Shown here: piece after piece, positions 1-8,356 of the stretch | How positions within the stretch are numbered: position 1 is the stretch's first letter | How the letters are laid out: each line of letters begins with the position of its first letter | Assembly: GCA_030150265.1 (NCBI GenBank) | Contig: JASLGG010000032.1 | Span: 124,001 to 188,000, forward strand | Reading direction: 5' to 3' | Length of the DNA: 64,000 nucleotides | Source: Protaetiibacter sp. | GTDB taxonomy: Bacteria; Actinomycetota; Actinomycetes; Actinomycetales; Microbacteriaceae | The notes under the pieces: generated by a model | Databases searched by the model: none | Told to the model about the DNA's origin: nothing | The model's input: only the letters and a program-made list of their open reading frames with translations | Made by a program: the position numbers and the translations under genes

Positions 1-1514
1 ACGGCGAGTGGCACCGGCTCCATCCGGCCACGCCGCTGCTGCGCGGCGGGATCGCGTTCATCGCGATCCTCGGCATCATCGTCGCGAACCTGCGGGAGCG
101 GCTCATCGAGCTGTTCATCCCGGGTGGCGGATGCCCGCCCCGCTTCTGCGACGAGGACCCGGTCACGATCGCGCTCGACCGCTACCTCCTGCTCGTGCTG
201 ATCGGGATCGCGGTGCTGCTCATCGTGATCATCGCCCTGTTCTGGCTCTCCTGGCGCATGCACACCTTCCGCGTGACGGATGAGGTGGTCGAGGTGCGCT
301 CGGGCGTGATCTTCCGCTCGCACCGCAAGGCGCGGCTCGACCGCGTGCAGGGCATCAACGTCGCGCGACCCGTGCTGGCCCGCATCTTCGGGGCGGCGCG
401 GCTCGAGATCAGCGCGGCCGGCTCCGACGCCAACATGCAGCTCGCCTACCTCTCGGGGGCGAACGCCGACGGCCTGCGGGCCGAGATCCTGCGGCGGGCG
501 TCCGGCATCCGGGCGCAGGCACGGGCGTCGGCGGATGCCGCGCCCACCGCATCCGGCGCGACGGGCATCGGCGAGTTCGCGCGCCAGCGGCTCGAGGAGT
601 TCGCGGCACCCGAGCTCGATCCCGCGCTCGCGAAGCCCGAGTCGGTCGTGGAGATGCACGCCGGACGCCTCGTCGGCTCGACGCTGCTGAGCGTCAGCGC
701 GCTGTGGTTCCTCGTGATCGTGGCGGTCGCCATCGTGCTGGCCACCACGACCCGGGCCGGGGGCTACGTCTTCTTCGGTCTCATCCCGGCGGCCTTCGGT
801 CTCGGCTCCTTCCTCGTGAACCGCGTCGTGAAGTCGCTGCGCTACTCGATCGCGGCGACGCCCGACGGGGTGCGGGTCGGCTTCGGGCTGCTCTCGACGA
901 GCAACGAGACGACCCCTCCGGGGCGCATCCACGCGGTGCAGATCACCCAGGAGCTGCTGTGGCGGCCCTTCGACTGGTGGACCGTGCGGGTGAACCTCGC
1001 CTCGCACTCGAGCGCCAAGGGCGCGGCCGGGCAGCACAACACGACGATCCTGCCGGTCGGCTCGCGGGCCGAGGTGCTCAAGGTGCTCGAGCTCGTGCTG
1101 CCGGACCTGGTGACCGACGAGACGCGTCTGCTCGTCGAGGGCGGCCTCGCCGCCGCGCATCCGGGCGACGGCTTCACGACCTCGCCGCGCCGGGGTGCGC
1201 TGCTGCGCTGGTTCTCGTGGAGGCGCAACGGCTTCCTCGTGCATCCGGATGCCGTGATCCTGCGCCGCGGCGCGATCTGGCGCTCGCTCACCGTGGTGCC
1301 GACGGCCCGCAGCCAGAGCGTGGCGGTGCGGCAGGGGCCGCTCGAGCGCCTGCTGCGGCTCGCGCACGCGCGCGTGCACACCGTGACCGGTCCGATCACC
1401 GCCGAGGTGGGCGCGCTCGACGTGGCGGATGCCGCGGCGCTCTTCGAGGGCGCGGCGCGTGCCGGCGTGGCCGCCATCCGCGACGACCGCTCGCACCGCT
1501 GGGGCTCCGCGTGA
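1..1514 (+). CDS. PH domain (bPH2/YdbT-like) membrane protein, 5' truncated
   Basis: The reading frame is open from the window edge, so the N-terminus is missing; at least 503 residues remain. It shows hydrophobic segments near the start (IAFIAILGIIVANL; LLLVLIGIAVLLIVIIALFW) and another pair mid-protein. Three soluble stretches of bacterial PH type follow membrane segments, each with the pattern of a turn, an RxxxI/V strand and a final aromatic: MHTFRVTDEVVEVRSG, YSIAATPDGVRVGFGLLS and RNGFLVHPDAVILRRG. This arrangement matches YdbT-type proteins, envelope proteins of uncertain role. An Ala/Pro-rich linker lies between the first PH unit and the second membrane pair. The next gene starts 11 bp downstream, suggesting co-transcription. 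Confidence 0.85.
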   Translation, partial: GEWHRLHPATPLLRGGIAFIAILGIIVANLRERLIELFIPGGGCPPRFCDEDPVTIALDRYLLLVLIGIAVLLIVIIALFWLSWRMHTFRVTDEVVEVRSGVIFRSHRKARLDRVQGINVARPVLARIFGAARLEISAAGSDANMQLAYLSGANADGLRAEILRRASGIRAQARASADAAPTASGATGIGEFARQRLEEFAAPELDPALAKPESVVEMHAGRLVGSTLLSVSALWFLVIVAVAIVLATTTRAGGYVFFGLIPAAFGLGSFLVNRVVKSLRYSIAATPDGVRVGFGLLSTSNETTPPGRIHAVQITQELLWRPFDWWTVRVNLASHSSAKGAAGQHNTTILPVGSRAEVLKVLELVLPDLVTDETRLLVEGGLAAAHPGDGFTTSPRRGALLRWFSWRRNGFLVHPDAVILRRGAIWRSLTVVPTARSQSVAVRQGPLERLLRLAHARVHTVTGPITAEVGALDVADAAALFEGAARAGVAAIRDDRSHRWGSA

Positions 1515-1524
1515 GGGGTCGGGC

Positions 1525-2211
1525 GTGAGCTCGCGCGACGGCCGGCTCGGCGTCGGCGTCGTCGGCGGCGGACAGGTGGGGCCGGTTCTCGGCGCCGCGC
1601 TCGGCGGCGCGGGACACGCGATCGTCGGCGTCGCCACGGTGTCGGAGGGGAGCCGCGACCGCGTGGAGGCGCTGCTGCCGGGGGTGCCCGTGCTCACGGT
1701 TCCCGAGGTCGTGGAGCGCAGCGAGCTCGTGCTGCTGGCCGTGCCGGACTCCGAGCTCGAGGGCCTCGTGGCGGGGCTCGCCGCGACGGGGGCCTGGCAG
1801 GCGGGCCAGCTCGTGGTGCACACGGCGCCCGGCCACGGCACGGGGGTGCTGCAGCCCGCGGCGGCCGTCGGGGCGATCCCGCTCGCCATCCATCCCGCGA
1901 TGGCGTTCACCGGCACGAGCGTCGACCTCGTGCGCCTGCGCGAGTCGTGGTGCGCCGTGACCGCCCCCTCGGTCGTGCTGCCGATCGCCCAGGCGCTCGT
2001 CGTGGAGCTCGGCGCCGAGCCCGTCGTGGTCGCCGAGGCGGACCGCGCGCGCTACGGCGCGGCGATCGCGGCGGCCCGCTCCTTCGCGTCGGATGCCGTG
2101 GCCGGCTTCGTGGGCGAGCTGCGGCGAGCGGGCGTCGAGCAGCCCTCGCGCGTGCTCGGCCCCCTCATCCGCTCGGCTGTCGAGAACGCGCTCGCGGCAT
2201 CCGGCGACTGA
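1525..2211 (+). CDS. Rossmann-like DUF2520 protein
   Basis: This 228-residue protein starts at a GTG 11 bp after the PH-protein stop. The open frame extends further upstream, but that part overlaps the previous gene and lacks protein-like composition. The N-terminus has a nucleotide-binding GVGVVGGGQVGP loop after a short beta strand. The strand-loop LAVPDSEL and the segment AIHPAMAFTG match the ProC/DUF2520 reductase-like fold. The C-terminal half is a helical DUF2520 domain. In actinobacteria such genes often sit just before panC, as here, although a toxin-antitoxin pair lies between. The substrate is unknown; an NAD(P)-linked role is inferred only from the fold. Confidence 0.85.
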   Translation: MSSRDGRLGVGVVGGGQVGPVLGAALGGAGHAIVGVATVSEGSRDRVEALLPGVPVLTVPEVVERSELVLLAVPDSELEGLVAGLAATGAWQAGQLVVHTAPGHGTGVLQPAAAVGAIPLAIHPAMAFTGTSVDLVRLRESWCAVTAPSVVLPIAQALVVELGAEPVVVAEADRARYGAAIAAARSFASDAVAGFVGELRRAGVEQPSRVLGPLIRSAVENALAASGD

Positions 2212-2217
2212 GTCCGC

Positions 2218-2493
2218 TCAGAGCGGCCGGTAGGCGTCGCGGCGGTGCTCGACGCGCAGTACGACGACGGCGTGCTCGTGCTCGTCGATCTCGTAGAGCA
2301 CGCGATAGGTGCCCCGCCTGGCCGAGAACACCCCGCTCAGCGACCCGCGAAGCGGCTTGCCGACGCGCCGGGGGTTGGCCGGCAACGCGTTCGTGAGGAA
2401 CTCGAGGACGGCTGCGGCCACGGTCTCCGGCAGGCCGTTCTGGATCGCGCGGATCGCTGGCGGGGTGAGGACGAGCTCGTACGGCTCCGTCAC
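2218..2493 (-). CDS. RelE/ParE-type toxin
   Basis: This 91-residue basic protein has the RelE core: N-terminal YELVLTPPAIRAIQ, a central basic KPLRGSLSGVFSARRGTYRV strand pair and the C-terminal VVVLRVEHRRDAYRPL. RelE-family proteins are usually ribosome-dependent mRNA interferases. The start ATG overlaps the antitoxin stop by 4 bp on the same strand, the usual antitoxin-first order. The two genes point against both flanking genes, so the pair looks like a module inserted between the DUF2520 gene and panC. Base composition does not differ visibly from the neighbours, so if acquired it has ameliorated. Confidence 0.85.
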   Translation of the reverse strand: MTEPYELVLTPPAIRAIQNGLPETVAAAVLEFLTNALPANPRRVGKPLRGSLSGVFSARRGTYRVLYEIDEHEHAVVVLRVEHRRDAYRPL

Positions 2494-2762
2494 GCCCCGC
2501 GCCTCAGCGCGCGTACCGCGTCGGCGCCGCGGATGACGTCGCCGCGGGCGTACGCCGTGCGCCCTTCGGCGATGTCGGCGAGTGCCGCCGGATCCGAGAG
2601 CACGTCGGCGGTCTCCTCCAGCTGGGCGAGGTCGTCGATGCTGATGAGCACCGCGGCAGGCTTGCCGTTGCGGGTCACCACGATGCGCTCATGCTCGCGC
2701 TCGACCTGGTCGAACGCGTCGGCGAGGTGATCGCGGAAGGAACGCAGAGACCGGGTGCCCAT
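2490..2762 (-). CDS. Phd/YefM-type antitoxin
   Basis: This 90-residue protein has the Phd/YefM N-terminal DNA-binding fold: SLRSFRDHLADAFDQVEREHERIVVTRNGKPAAVLIS, with the diagnostic turn of strand, short loop and strand. The acidic C-terminal half (DLAQLEETADVLSDPAALADI) is the expected toxin-neutralising region. It is the first gene of the two-gene unit and overlaps the toxin start by 4 bp, implying translational coupling. By analogy with the family it should repress its own promoter; a small palindrome sits just upstream of its start. Confidence 0.87.
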   Translation of the reverse strand: MGTRSLRSFRDHLADAFDQVEREHERIVVTRNGKPAAVLISIDDLAQLEETADVLSDPAALADIAEGRTAYARGDVIRGADAVRALRRGA

Positions 2763-2770
2763 GTACGCAA

Positions 2771-2781
2771 TTGTGTCACAA
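2771..2781. promoter_or_regulatory. Palindrome upstream of the antitoxin gene (candidate operator)
   Basis: TTGTGTCACAA is a perfect 11-bp palindrome around a central T. It begins 8 bp before the antitoxin start codon, in the stretch shared with the panC promoter side. Autoregulation by Phd-type antitoxins is known; binding here is inferred from position and symmetry only. Confidence 0.4.
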
Positions 2782-2858
2782 CCTGCGATCGTGCCACAGG
2801 CGGAGGCGCGGCGGACGACGGTCGCCCTCTCTGTGGATAACCACGCCCTCGCCCGCGC

Positions 2859-2864
2859 TAGCCT
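2859..2864 (+). promoter_or_regulatory. -10 box of panC
   Basis: TAGCCT lies 8 nt before the chosen GTG of panC. No Shine-Dalgarno sequence is visible, so a leaderless or near-leaderless transcript is inferred. Confidence 0.5.
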
Positions 2865-2872
2865 TGACCTCC

Positions 2873-3712
2873 GTGGCCCAGCCCTCCGTCGTCACGACCG
2901 TCGCCGAGCTGCGCGCCCGGCTCGATGGGGCGCGCACGGCGCTCGTGCCGACGATGGGCGCCCTGCACGAGGGACACCTCGCGCTCGTCGCGCGCGCGTC
3001 CGAGCTCGCGCCGACCGTCGTCGTGTCGATCTTCGTCAACCCGCTGCAGTTCGGGCCCGCCGAGGACCTCGACCGTTACCCGCGCGACCTCGCCTCCGAC
3101 CTCGCCTCCCTCACCGGGCACGGCGTCGACTGCGTCTTCGCCCCGTCGGTCGCCGAGATGTACCCGGACGGCGCCCCGCAGATCACGGTGAGCGGCGGCC
3201 CGGTCGCGGGGCTCTTCGAGGGCGCCTCCCGCCCCGGCCACTTCGACGGGATGCTCACGGTCGTCGCGAAGCTGCTCGGCATCGTGCGCCCCGAGGTGGC
3301 GCTCTTCGGCCAGAAGGATGCGCAGCAGCTGTTCCTCGTGCAGCGCATGGTGCGCGACCTCGACATCGCCTCCCGCATCGAGCCCGTCGCGACCGTGCGC
3401 GAGGCCGACGGGCTCGCCCTCTCGAGCCGCAACCGCTACCTCTCGCCCGAGGAGCGGGCGGCGGCGCCCGTGTTGCACCGCGCGCTCGCGGCGGCCGGCT
3501 CCGCAGCATCCGGGGGCTCCCCCGCGGCACGGGACGCCGCGCTGGCGCTCCTGCGGCAGGAGCCGCGCATCGAACTCGACTACCTTGAGATCGTCGACCC
3601 GCGGAGCTTCCGGCCGGTCGCCGACGATCATCGGGGCCCCGCCCGCGTGCTCGTCGCCGCGCGGCTGGGGGCGACCCGCCTCATCGACAACGACGCCATC
3701 CACCTGAACTGA
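2873..3712 (+). CDS. panC: Pantoate--beta-alanine ligase
   Basis: PanC joins pantoate and beta-alanine, using ATP, to give pantothenate for coenzyme A synthesis. The 279-residue product has the family signature [15 protein letters not shown] near residue 25, [18 protein letters not shown], the substrate loop FGQKDAQQL and the [10 protein letters not shown] motif. Length matches the family (about 280). The open frame continues 34 codons upstream, but that part is Arg-rich and unlike PanC; the GTG at this position follows a TAGCCT box and gives the standard N-terminus. lysS follows 10 bp after the stop, so the two are probably co-transcribed. Confidence 0.95.
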   Translation: MAQPSVVTTVAELRARLDGARTALVPTMGALHEGHLALVARASELAPTVVVSIFVNPLQFGPAEDLDRYPRDLASDLASLTGHGVDCVFAPSVAEMYPDGAPQITVSGGPVAGLFEGASRPGHFDGMLTVVAKLLGIVRPEVALFGQKDAQQLFLVQRMVRDLDIASRIEPVATVREADGLALSSRNRYLSPEERAAAPVLHRALAAAGSAASGGSPAARDAALALLRQEPRIELDYLEIVDPRSFRPVADDHRGPARVLVAARLGATRLIDNDAIHLN

Positions 3713-3722
3713 GCGAGCATCC

Positions 3723-5267
3723 GTGAGCGAGACCCCCGCAGCCCCCGACGGCGGCACGACCCCCGCCGAGCCGACGATCGAGCGCCGTCCCGAGCTGGAC
3801 GAGGGAGAGATCGCCGAGCAGAAGGCCGTGCGTCTCGCGAAGCGCGAGCGCCTCATCGCCGAGGGCGACGGCGCCTACCCCGTCGTGCTGCCCATCACGA
3901 CGACCATCCCCGAGGTGCGAGCCCGCTTCGGCGAGCTCGAGCCGGATGCCGCCACGGGCGTCGAGGTCGGCGTCGCCGGTCGCGTCGTGCACCTGCGCAA
4001 CACCGGCAAGCTGTGCTTCGCGGCGCTGCAGGCGGGCGACGGGTCGCGCATCCAGGCGATGGTCTCGCTCGCCGAGGTGGGCGAGGAGTCGCTGCAGCGC
4101 TGGAAGGAGCTCGTCGACCTGGGCGACCACCTCTTCGTCGCGGGCGAGGTGATCTCCTCCCGCCGGGGCGAGCTCTCGATCATGGCGACCCAGTGGCGGA
4201 TCGCGTCGAAGGCGATCATGCCGCTGCCGAACCTGCACTCCGAGCTCTCGGAGGAGACCCGGGTGCGGCAGCGCTACCTCGACCTGATCGTGCGCGAGCA
4301 GGCCCGCACCACCGTCGTGGCACGCGCCAAGGCCGTCGCCTCGCTCCGGGCGACCTTCGCGTCCCACGGCTTCCTCGAGGTCGAGACCCCGATGCTGCAG
4401 ACGATGCACGGCGGCGCCTCGGCGCGCCCCTTCGTCACCCACTCGAACGCCTTCGACACCGAGCTCTACCTGCGCATCGCGCCCGAGCTGTTCCTGAAGC
4501 GCGCGGCGGTCGGCGGCATCGACCACGTGTTCGAGATCAACCGCAACTTCCGCAACGAGGGCGCCGACTCCACCCACAGCCCCGAGTTCGCGATGCTCGA
4601 GGCGTACCAGGCCTACGGCGACTACACGACGATCGCCGACCTCACCCAGGAGCTCATCCAGAACGCCGCCGTCGCGGTATCGGGCTCGCACATCGTGACC
4701 TGGGCCGATGGCACGGAGTTCGACCTCGGCGGCGAGTGGGACCGGATCTCGATGTACGGATCGCTCTCCGCGGCATCCGGTGTCGACATCACCCCCCAGA
4801 CGCCGCTCGCCGAGCTCGAGGCGCTCGCCGAGCGCGAAGGCGTCGAGGTGAAGCTCGCCACCCACGGCAAGTACGTCGAGGAGCTCTGGGAGCACTTCGT
4901 GAAGGGTGACCTCGTGCGGCCCACCTTCGTGATGGACTTCCCCGTCGACACCTCGCCGCTCGTGCGCGATCACCGCTCGATCGCCGGCGTCGTCGAGAAG
5001 TGGGACCTGTACGTGCGCGGCTTCGAGCTCGCGACGGGCTACTCGGAGCTCGTCGACCCCGTCATCCAGCGCGAGCGCTTCGTCGAGCAGGCGAAGCTCG
5101 CGGCCCGCGGCGACGACGAGGCGATGCGCCTCGACGAGGAGTTCCTGCGGGCGATGGAGCACGGCATGCCCCCGATGGGCGGCATGGGCATGGGCATCGA
5201 CCGGCTGCTGATGGCGATCACGGGTCTCGGCATCCGCGAGACGATCCTCTTCCCGCTCGTCAAGTAG
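3723..5267 (+). CDS. lysS: Lysine--tRNA ligase (class II)
   Basis: Cytoplasmic LysRS charges tRNA-Lys. The 514-residue protein begins with a short acidic/Pro-rich tail, then the OB-fold anticodon-binding domain ([19 protein letters not shown]), then the class II catalytic core. Visible are motif 2 ([20 protein letters not shown]), the [11 protein letters not shown] region and motif 3 with [12 protein letters not shown] near the C-terminus. Length is normal. The GTG start is 10 bp after panC without a clear ribosome-binding site, suggesting translation linked to panC. A GC-rich hairpin follows the stop. Confidence 0.96.
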   Translation: MSETPAAPDGGTTPAEPTIERRPELDEGEIAEQKAVRLAKRERLIAEGDGAYPVVLPITTTIPEVRARFGELEPDAATGVEVGVAGRVVHLRNTGKLCFAALQAGDGSRIQAMVSLAEVGEESLQRWKELVDLGDHLFVAGEVISSRRGELSIMATQWRIASKAIMPLPNLHSELSEETRVRQRYLDLIVREQARTTVVARAKAVASLRATFASHGFLEVETPMLQTMHGGASARPFVTHSNAFDTELYLRIAPELFLKRAAVGGIDHVFEINRNFRNEGADSTHSPEFAMLEAYQAYGDYTTIADLTQELIQNAAVAVSGSHIVTWADGTEFDLGGEWDRISMYGSLSAASGVDITPQTPLAELEALAEREGVEVKLATHGKYVEELWEHFVKGDLVRPTFVMDFPVDTSPLVRDHRSIAGVVEKWDLYVRGFELATGYSELVDPVIQRERFVEQAKLAARGDDEAMRLDEEFLRAMEHGMPPMGGMGMGIDRLLMAITGLGIRETILFPLVK

Positions 5268-5276
5268 CGCGGTCGA

Positions 5277-5294
5277 ACCCCCTGCTTTGGGGGT
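5277..5294 (+). terminator. Terminator-like hairpin after lysS
   Basis: ACCCCC and GGGGGT form a 6-bp stem around a TGCTTT loop, ten bases after the lysS stop. There is no T-tract, so termination strength is uncertain. Confidence 0.45.
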
Positions 5295-5414
5295 CGCGAC
5301 GCGTTCCGCGGCGAGGGCGCGCGTCGCTACCTTTTCGGTGGGGCGCGTTCCCCACAGCGCGCTCGTCGTGCGGCGTCGTCGCCGGGCGGCAGACCCGAGC
5401 AGAACGAAGCGCCC

Positions 5415-7733
5415 ATGCGAACCGCCAGCCGCCGTGCTCTCGCCGCCCTCGCGGCGACCGTCCTCGCCTCCTCCTCCGCGCTCGCCGCGGCGCCGGCCGC
5501 CTACGCAGCGGACAACACGCCGCCGACCATCACGATCGACTCGCCCGCCGACGGCACCGTCTTCGGCGCGAGCGGCGGATGGGTGACCTTCACCACCGCG
5601 GACGACGTCGGCGTCGCCTCGTGGGAGGTGATCCGCAACGGCATCTCGCTGTTCACGGGAACCGGGGCGGGTCAGGCGAGCGTCAACCTGCTCGTCGGCG
5701 ATCTCGCCAATGGCAGCTACTCGCTCACGATCAACGCGGTCGACACGAGCGGCAACCCCGCGTCCGTGACGCGATCGTTCGGCGTCTCGATCGCCGAGCC
5801 GGATGTGCAGCTGGTCTCCCCGGTCGACGGCGCGCGGGTGGGCGCCGGCCTCGTGACCATCGGGTATCAGGGCGTCGAGCGGATGTCGTGGCGGGTCTCC
5901 GTCGACGGCACGGTCATCCGCGACGAGGGCGGGTACTCGGGCACCACGTTCCCCTATGCACCAGCGACCCCCTGGGCGGACGGATCGGCGCACACCGTCG
6001 AGGTGACCGGCACCGACGGCGCGGGGCGCTCCCGCACGGTGACGGCGAACGTCACCGCCGACGCCGCGGCTCCCGTGGTGACGCTCGACCCGCCGCCGCC
6101 CACGACCCTCCCGCGTGCCACGACGCTCACCGGCACCGTCGCGGATGCGGTGTCGGGCATCGCGTGGCTCCGCGTGATGTTCGCGGAGTACCTCGACGGC
6201 GCCTGCTCGAGCACCGAGATCCTGGGCTCGCCGACCGTCACGGGCGCGAGCTGGTCGCTCGAGCTGCCCCCCACCCTCGTGGACGGGGAGTACTGCGTCA
6301 CCGTGTCGGCGGCGGATGAGGTCGGCAACGTGGGCATGACGACCCCTGTGGTGGTCGATCTCGACGTGACGGGGCCGGATGCTCCGACGGGGCTCTCCCC
6401 GGACGGCGAGTCGTGGGACCGCCCGTCCGCCCTCAGCTGGTCGTCGGTGGCCGACGCCGTGTCGTACGAGTACCAGATCGCCGAGGACCCGTGGCAGCTG
6501 GACAGCGCGGACCTCGTCGCGGCGTCGACCACGACCGCGATCCTTCCGGCCCCGCTCGACGGCATCTGGTTCTGGCGGGTGCGCGGCATCGATGCCGTGG
6601 GCAACCCCGGCGACTGGAGCGACGTCGCCGAGGTTTCGGTGCTCGGCGCACCGCAGCTCGACGACGCGTGCGGCTGCCGCATCGTGGGCGGCAGCATCGA
6701 CCTGGAATGGGGAGCGGTGCCCGACGTCGTCTCGTACCGCATCCAGGTGACCGGGGCGGATGCCGCGGGCGCGCCCGTCGTCTTCGAGCAGGATGTGGAC
6801 GGTGCCGAGACCGATGCGACCGTCACCCTGCCTCCGGGATTCCCGACCGGCACGATCTCGGTGCGGCTGCGTGCCGAGCTCGATCACGAGGTCGCGGGCT
6901 CGACCCTGACCGGCTGGAGCGAGCGTCTCACCTTCCTGCGGTTCGGCGTCCCCTCGGCGCCGACGCTGCTCGCGCCCGCCGCCGGCGCCTACGTGCGCGG
7001 CGACGGGGTCGCGTTCTCCTGGCGGGATGATCCCTCGGCGGTGTTCTGGGAGCTGCGGGTCTCGTCCGATCCGACCCTCGGGCCGGACGGCGGTCTCGTG
7101 CCCGACGTGGTGGAGGTGTTCCCGCTGCTCGATCCGATGCTCGCGGCGCTCGTGCTGCTGGGCGACGCCACCGAGATCCCCGACGGCATCCGGCTGAGCG
7201 ACCTCGACGCGGCGCTCGACTGCGCCGTGCTGCGCGATGTCCTCCAGATCGATGTCGACGATCCCGACTTCCCGTGCAGCGACGGTGCGTTCGTGCTGCC
7301 GATGTCGCTCGATGACGGCACGCACTACTGGCAGGTGCGCGGCATCGGCTTCGACACGTTGTTCGCCGGTGCCGATCCCGGGGCGTGGTCGTCCGTCGGC
7401 CGGTTCGTCGTGGGCGCGGCCCCCGTGACGCCGCCGCCCGCGGCGAACGGCGGCCACCGCGGTCACGGCGGCTCGGCCGGAACGGGTGACGCGGATGTCG
7501 TGGAGCCCGCGCCGGACGGCACGGGAGACGGTGGTGCCGGCGAGCCCGCGGGCGGCGGCAGCGGCGGCACGGCATCCGGCGGCGGAGCGGAGGCCGGCGG
7601 CGACACCCCGGATGCGGAGCCCGTCGCGGACGACGGCCTCCCGATCGGCTGGCTGCTCGGGGGCCTCGGACTGCTCGTGCTGCTCGCGGTGGCGGCGGGC
7701 GTCATCCGGTTCCTCGTGGTGCGGCGCCGCTGA
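5415..7733 (+). CDS. Secreted, membrane-anchored surface protein with Ig/FN3-like repeats
   Basis: The 772-residue protein starts with a typical signal peptide (basic MRTASRR, then an Ala-rich core, cleavage likely after AYA near residue 31). It continues as beta-rich repeats, several opening with TITIDSPADGTVF- or VQLVSPVDGARV-like strands and sharing WxxxxDG or GNPGDW turns; these resemble bacterial Ig-like and FN3 domains. A Gly/Ala-rich linker (about 680-740) leads to a C-terminal membrane helix (GWLLGGLGLLVLLAVAAG) and a basic RFLVVRRR tail. No LPxTG- or LAxTG-type motif precedes the helix, so it is probably membrane-anchored. Function is unknown; adhesion or envelope structure is a guess. 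The gene is flanked by hairpins and looks monocistronic. Confidence 0.8.
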   Translation: MRTASRRALAALAATVLASSSALAAAPAAYAADNTPPTITIDSPADGTVFGASGGWVTFTTADDVGVASWEVIRNGISLFTGTGAGQASVNLLVGDLANGSYSLTINAVDTSGNPASVTRSFGVSIAEPDVQLVSPVDGARVGAGLVTIGYQGVERMSWRVSVDGTVIRDEGGYSGTTFPYAPATPWADGSAHTVEVTGTDGAGRSRTVTANVTADAAAPVVTLDPPPPTTLPRATTLTGTVADAVSGIAWLRVMFAEYLDGACSSTEILGSPTVTGASWSLELPPTLVDGEYCVTVSAADEVGNVGMTTPVVVDLDVTGPDAPTGLSPDGESWDRPSALSWSSVADAVSYEYQIAEDPWQLDSADLVAASTTTAILPAPLDGIWFWRVRGIDAVGNPGDWSDVAEVSVLGAPQLDDACGCRIVGGSIDLEWGAVPDVVSYRIQVTGADAAGAPVVFEQDVDGAETDATVTLPPGFPTGTISVRLRAELDHEVAGSTLTGWSERLTFLRFGVPSAPTLLAPAAGAYVRGDGVAFSWRDDPSAVFWELRVSSDPTLGPDGGLVPDVVEVFPLLDPMLAALVLLGDATEIPDGIRLSDLDAALDCAVLRDVLQIDVDDPDFPCSDGAFVLPMSLDDGTHYWQVRGIGFDTLFAGADPGAWSSVGRFVVGAAPVTPPPAANGGHRGHGGSAGTGDADVVEPAPDGTGDGGAGEPAGGGSGGTASGGGAEAGGDTPDAEPVADDGLPIGWLLGGLGLLVLLAVAAGVIRFLVVRRR

Positions 7734-7760
7734 GCCTCGGCCGCTCTCGGTGGGGAGCGA

Positions 7761-7766
7761 TAGGGT
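7761..7766 (+). promoter_or_regulatory. -10 box of the small membrane protein gene at 7773
   Basis: TAGGGT ends exactly 6 nt before the GTG start codon; with no ribosome-binding site present, this fits a leaderless transcript. Confidence 0.6.
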
Positions 7767-7772
7767 GCATCC

Positions 7773-7904
7773 GTGCCCGAACCGCTGCCCGGAGGCCGTC
7801 CGCCGCTCACCGCGACGCGCGTCGTCGTGTGGATCGTGGCCGCCGCCGTGGGGATCGGACTGGTCGCGACGGGTGTCGCCGGCATCCTGGCGAAGGCGGG
7901 CTGA
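7773..7904 (+). CDS. Small single-pass membrane protein (43 aa)
   Basis: A 43-codon frame starts at a GTG set 6 nt after TAGGGT. The product has a short Pro-rich N-terminus (VPEPLPGGRPPL), a basic TR, one hydrophobic helix (VVVWIVAAAVGIGLVATG) and the end LAKAG. The stop overlaps the next ATG by one base (TGATG), a typical coupling arrangement. I recognise no family. The promoter, the coupling and the clean membrane-helix profile argue that it is real; a signal or assembly role for a membrane complex would be only a guess. Confidence 0.6.
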   Translation: MPEPLPGGRPPLTATRVVVWIVAAAVGIGLVATGVAGILAKAG

Positions 7905-7996
7905 TGGACCGCCGCACCTCGCGTCTCGTCATGTACGGCGGACTCGCCCTGATCGTCGTGGCCGCCGTGCTCGTGGTCGTGCTCAGCCCGCGCTGA
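7904..7996 (+). CDS. Small single-pass membrane protein (30 aa)
   Basis: A 30-codon frame is coupled to the preceding gene through a one-base overlap. The product is MDRRTSRLVMYGGLALIVVA plus a hydrophobic rest ending LSPR: a basic N-terminus and one membrane helix covering most of its length. No family is recognised. It is too short for routine gene finders, and its reality rests on the coupling and on the membrane-protein pattern. Confidence 0.5.
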   Translation: MDRRTSRLVMYGGLALIVVAAVLVVVLSPR

Positions 7997-8007
7997 GCCC
8001 GGCGTCG

Positions 8008-8013
8008 TAGGCT
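8008..8013 (+). promoter_or_regulatory. -10 box of the gene at 8020
   Basis: TAGGCT, then 6 nt (GTCGGC), then ATG: the same leaderless-type spacing seen at many starts here. Confidence 0.6.
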
Positions 8014-8019
8014 GTCGGC

Positions 8020-8208
8020 ATGCCCACCGACTTCTGGGGAAACGCGATCTTCTCCGTCGTGCCCACCATCGCGCTGGGTCTCGTGTTCTGGTTCATCATG
8101 CGCGCGATCATCCGCGCCGACCGAACCGAGCGGAAGGCGTACGCCGAGCTCGAGGCCGAGGAGCGCGCGCGCCGGGCGGCGGCTCGCGCCTCGCAGCCGG
8201 GCGCCTGA
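8020..8208 (+). CDS. Small membrane protein (62 aa)
   Basis: The 62-residue product has a short N-terminus, one strong membrane helix (IFSVVPTIALGLVFWFIMRA) and a charged helical tail (DRTERKAYAELEAEERARR) that could form a cytoplasmic coiled coil. It is led by its own TAGGCT box 6 nt before the ATG. Together with the two smaller genes before it, it forms a run of three micro-membrane proteins. I do not recognise a function. A large palindromic repeat starts 22 bp after the stop. Confidence 0.7.
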   Translation: MPTDFWGNAIFSVVPTIALGLVFWFIMRAIIRADRTERKAYAELEAEERARRAAARASQPGA

Positions 8209-8229
8209 GTCGACCCCGCCTCCCGTCGT

Positions 8230-8356
8230 CTCCCAGATCAAGGAGCTTCCCTCCCGAATCAAGGAGTTCGCGTTACGGGAGTGACGGATGAGGCTCAGGA
8301 GTCACATGCGTCGCATCGGCTCCGTGATTCGGGAGGGAAACTCCTTGATTTGGGAG
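8230..8356. repeat. Long imperfect palindrome with 32-bp arms
   Basis: The arms are 8230-8261 and 8325-8356. They pair over 32 positions with one G-T wobble (8236/8350) and one C-A mismatch (8246/8340). After one more mismatch, GGAG/CTCC adds four further pairs. Each arm contains two copies of a shorter unit, CTCCC-N2-ATCAAGGAG. The element lies between convergent genes (small membrane protein and pirin). It may act as a two-way terminator or be a mobile palindromic repeat; no protein is encoded. Confidence 0.75.

Noticed and set aside
3681..7466. 1261-codon open frame on the minus strand opposite lysS and the surface protein
   Set aside because: It is antisense to lysS, a gene with all class II motifs. 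Its sequence is Arg/Gly/His-rich low-complexity text, the usual by-product of G+C-rich third positions. No domain is recognisable.
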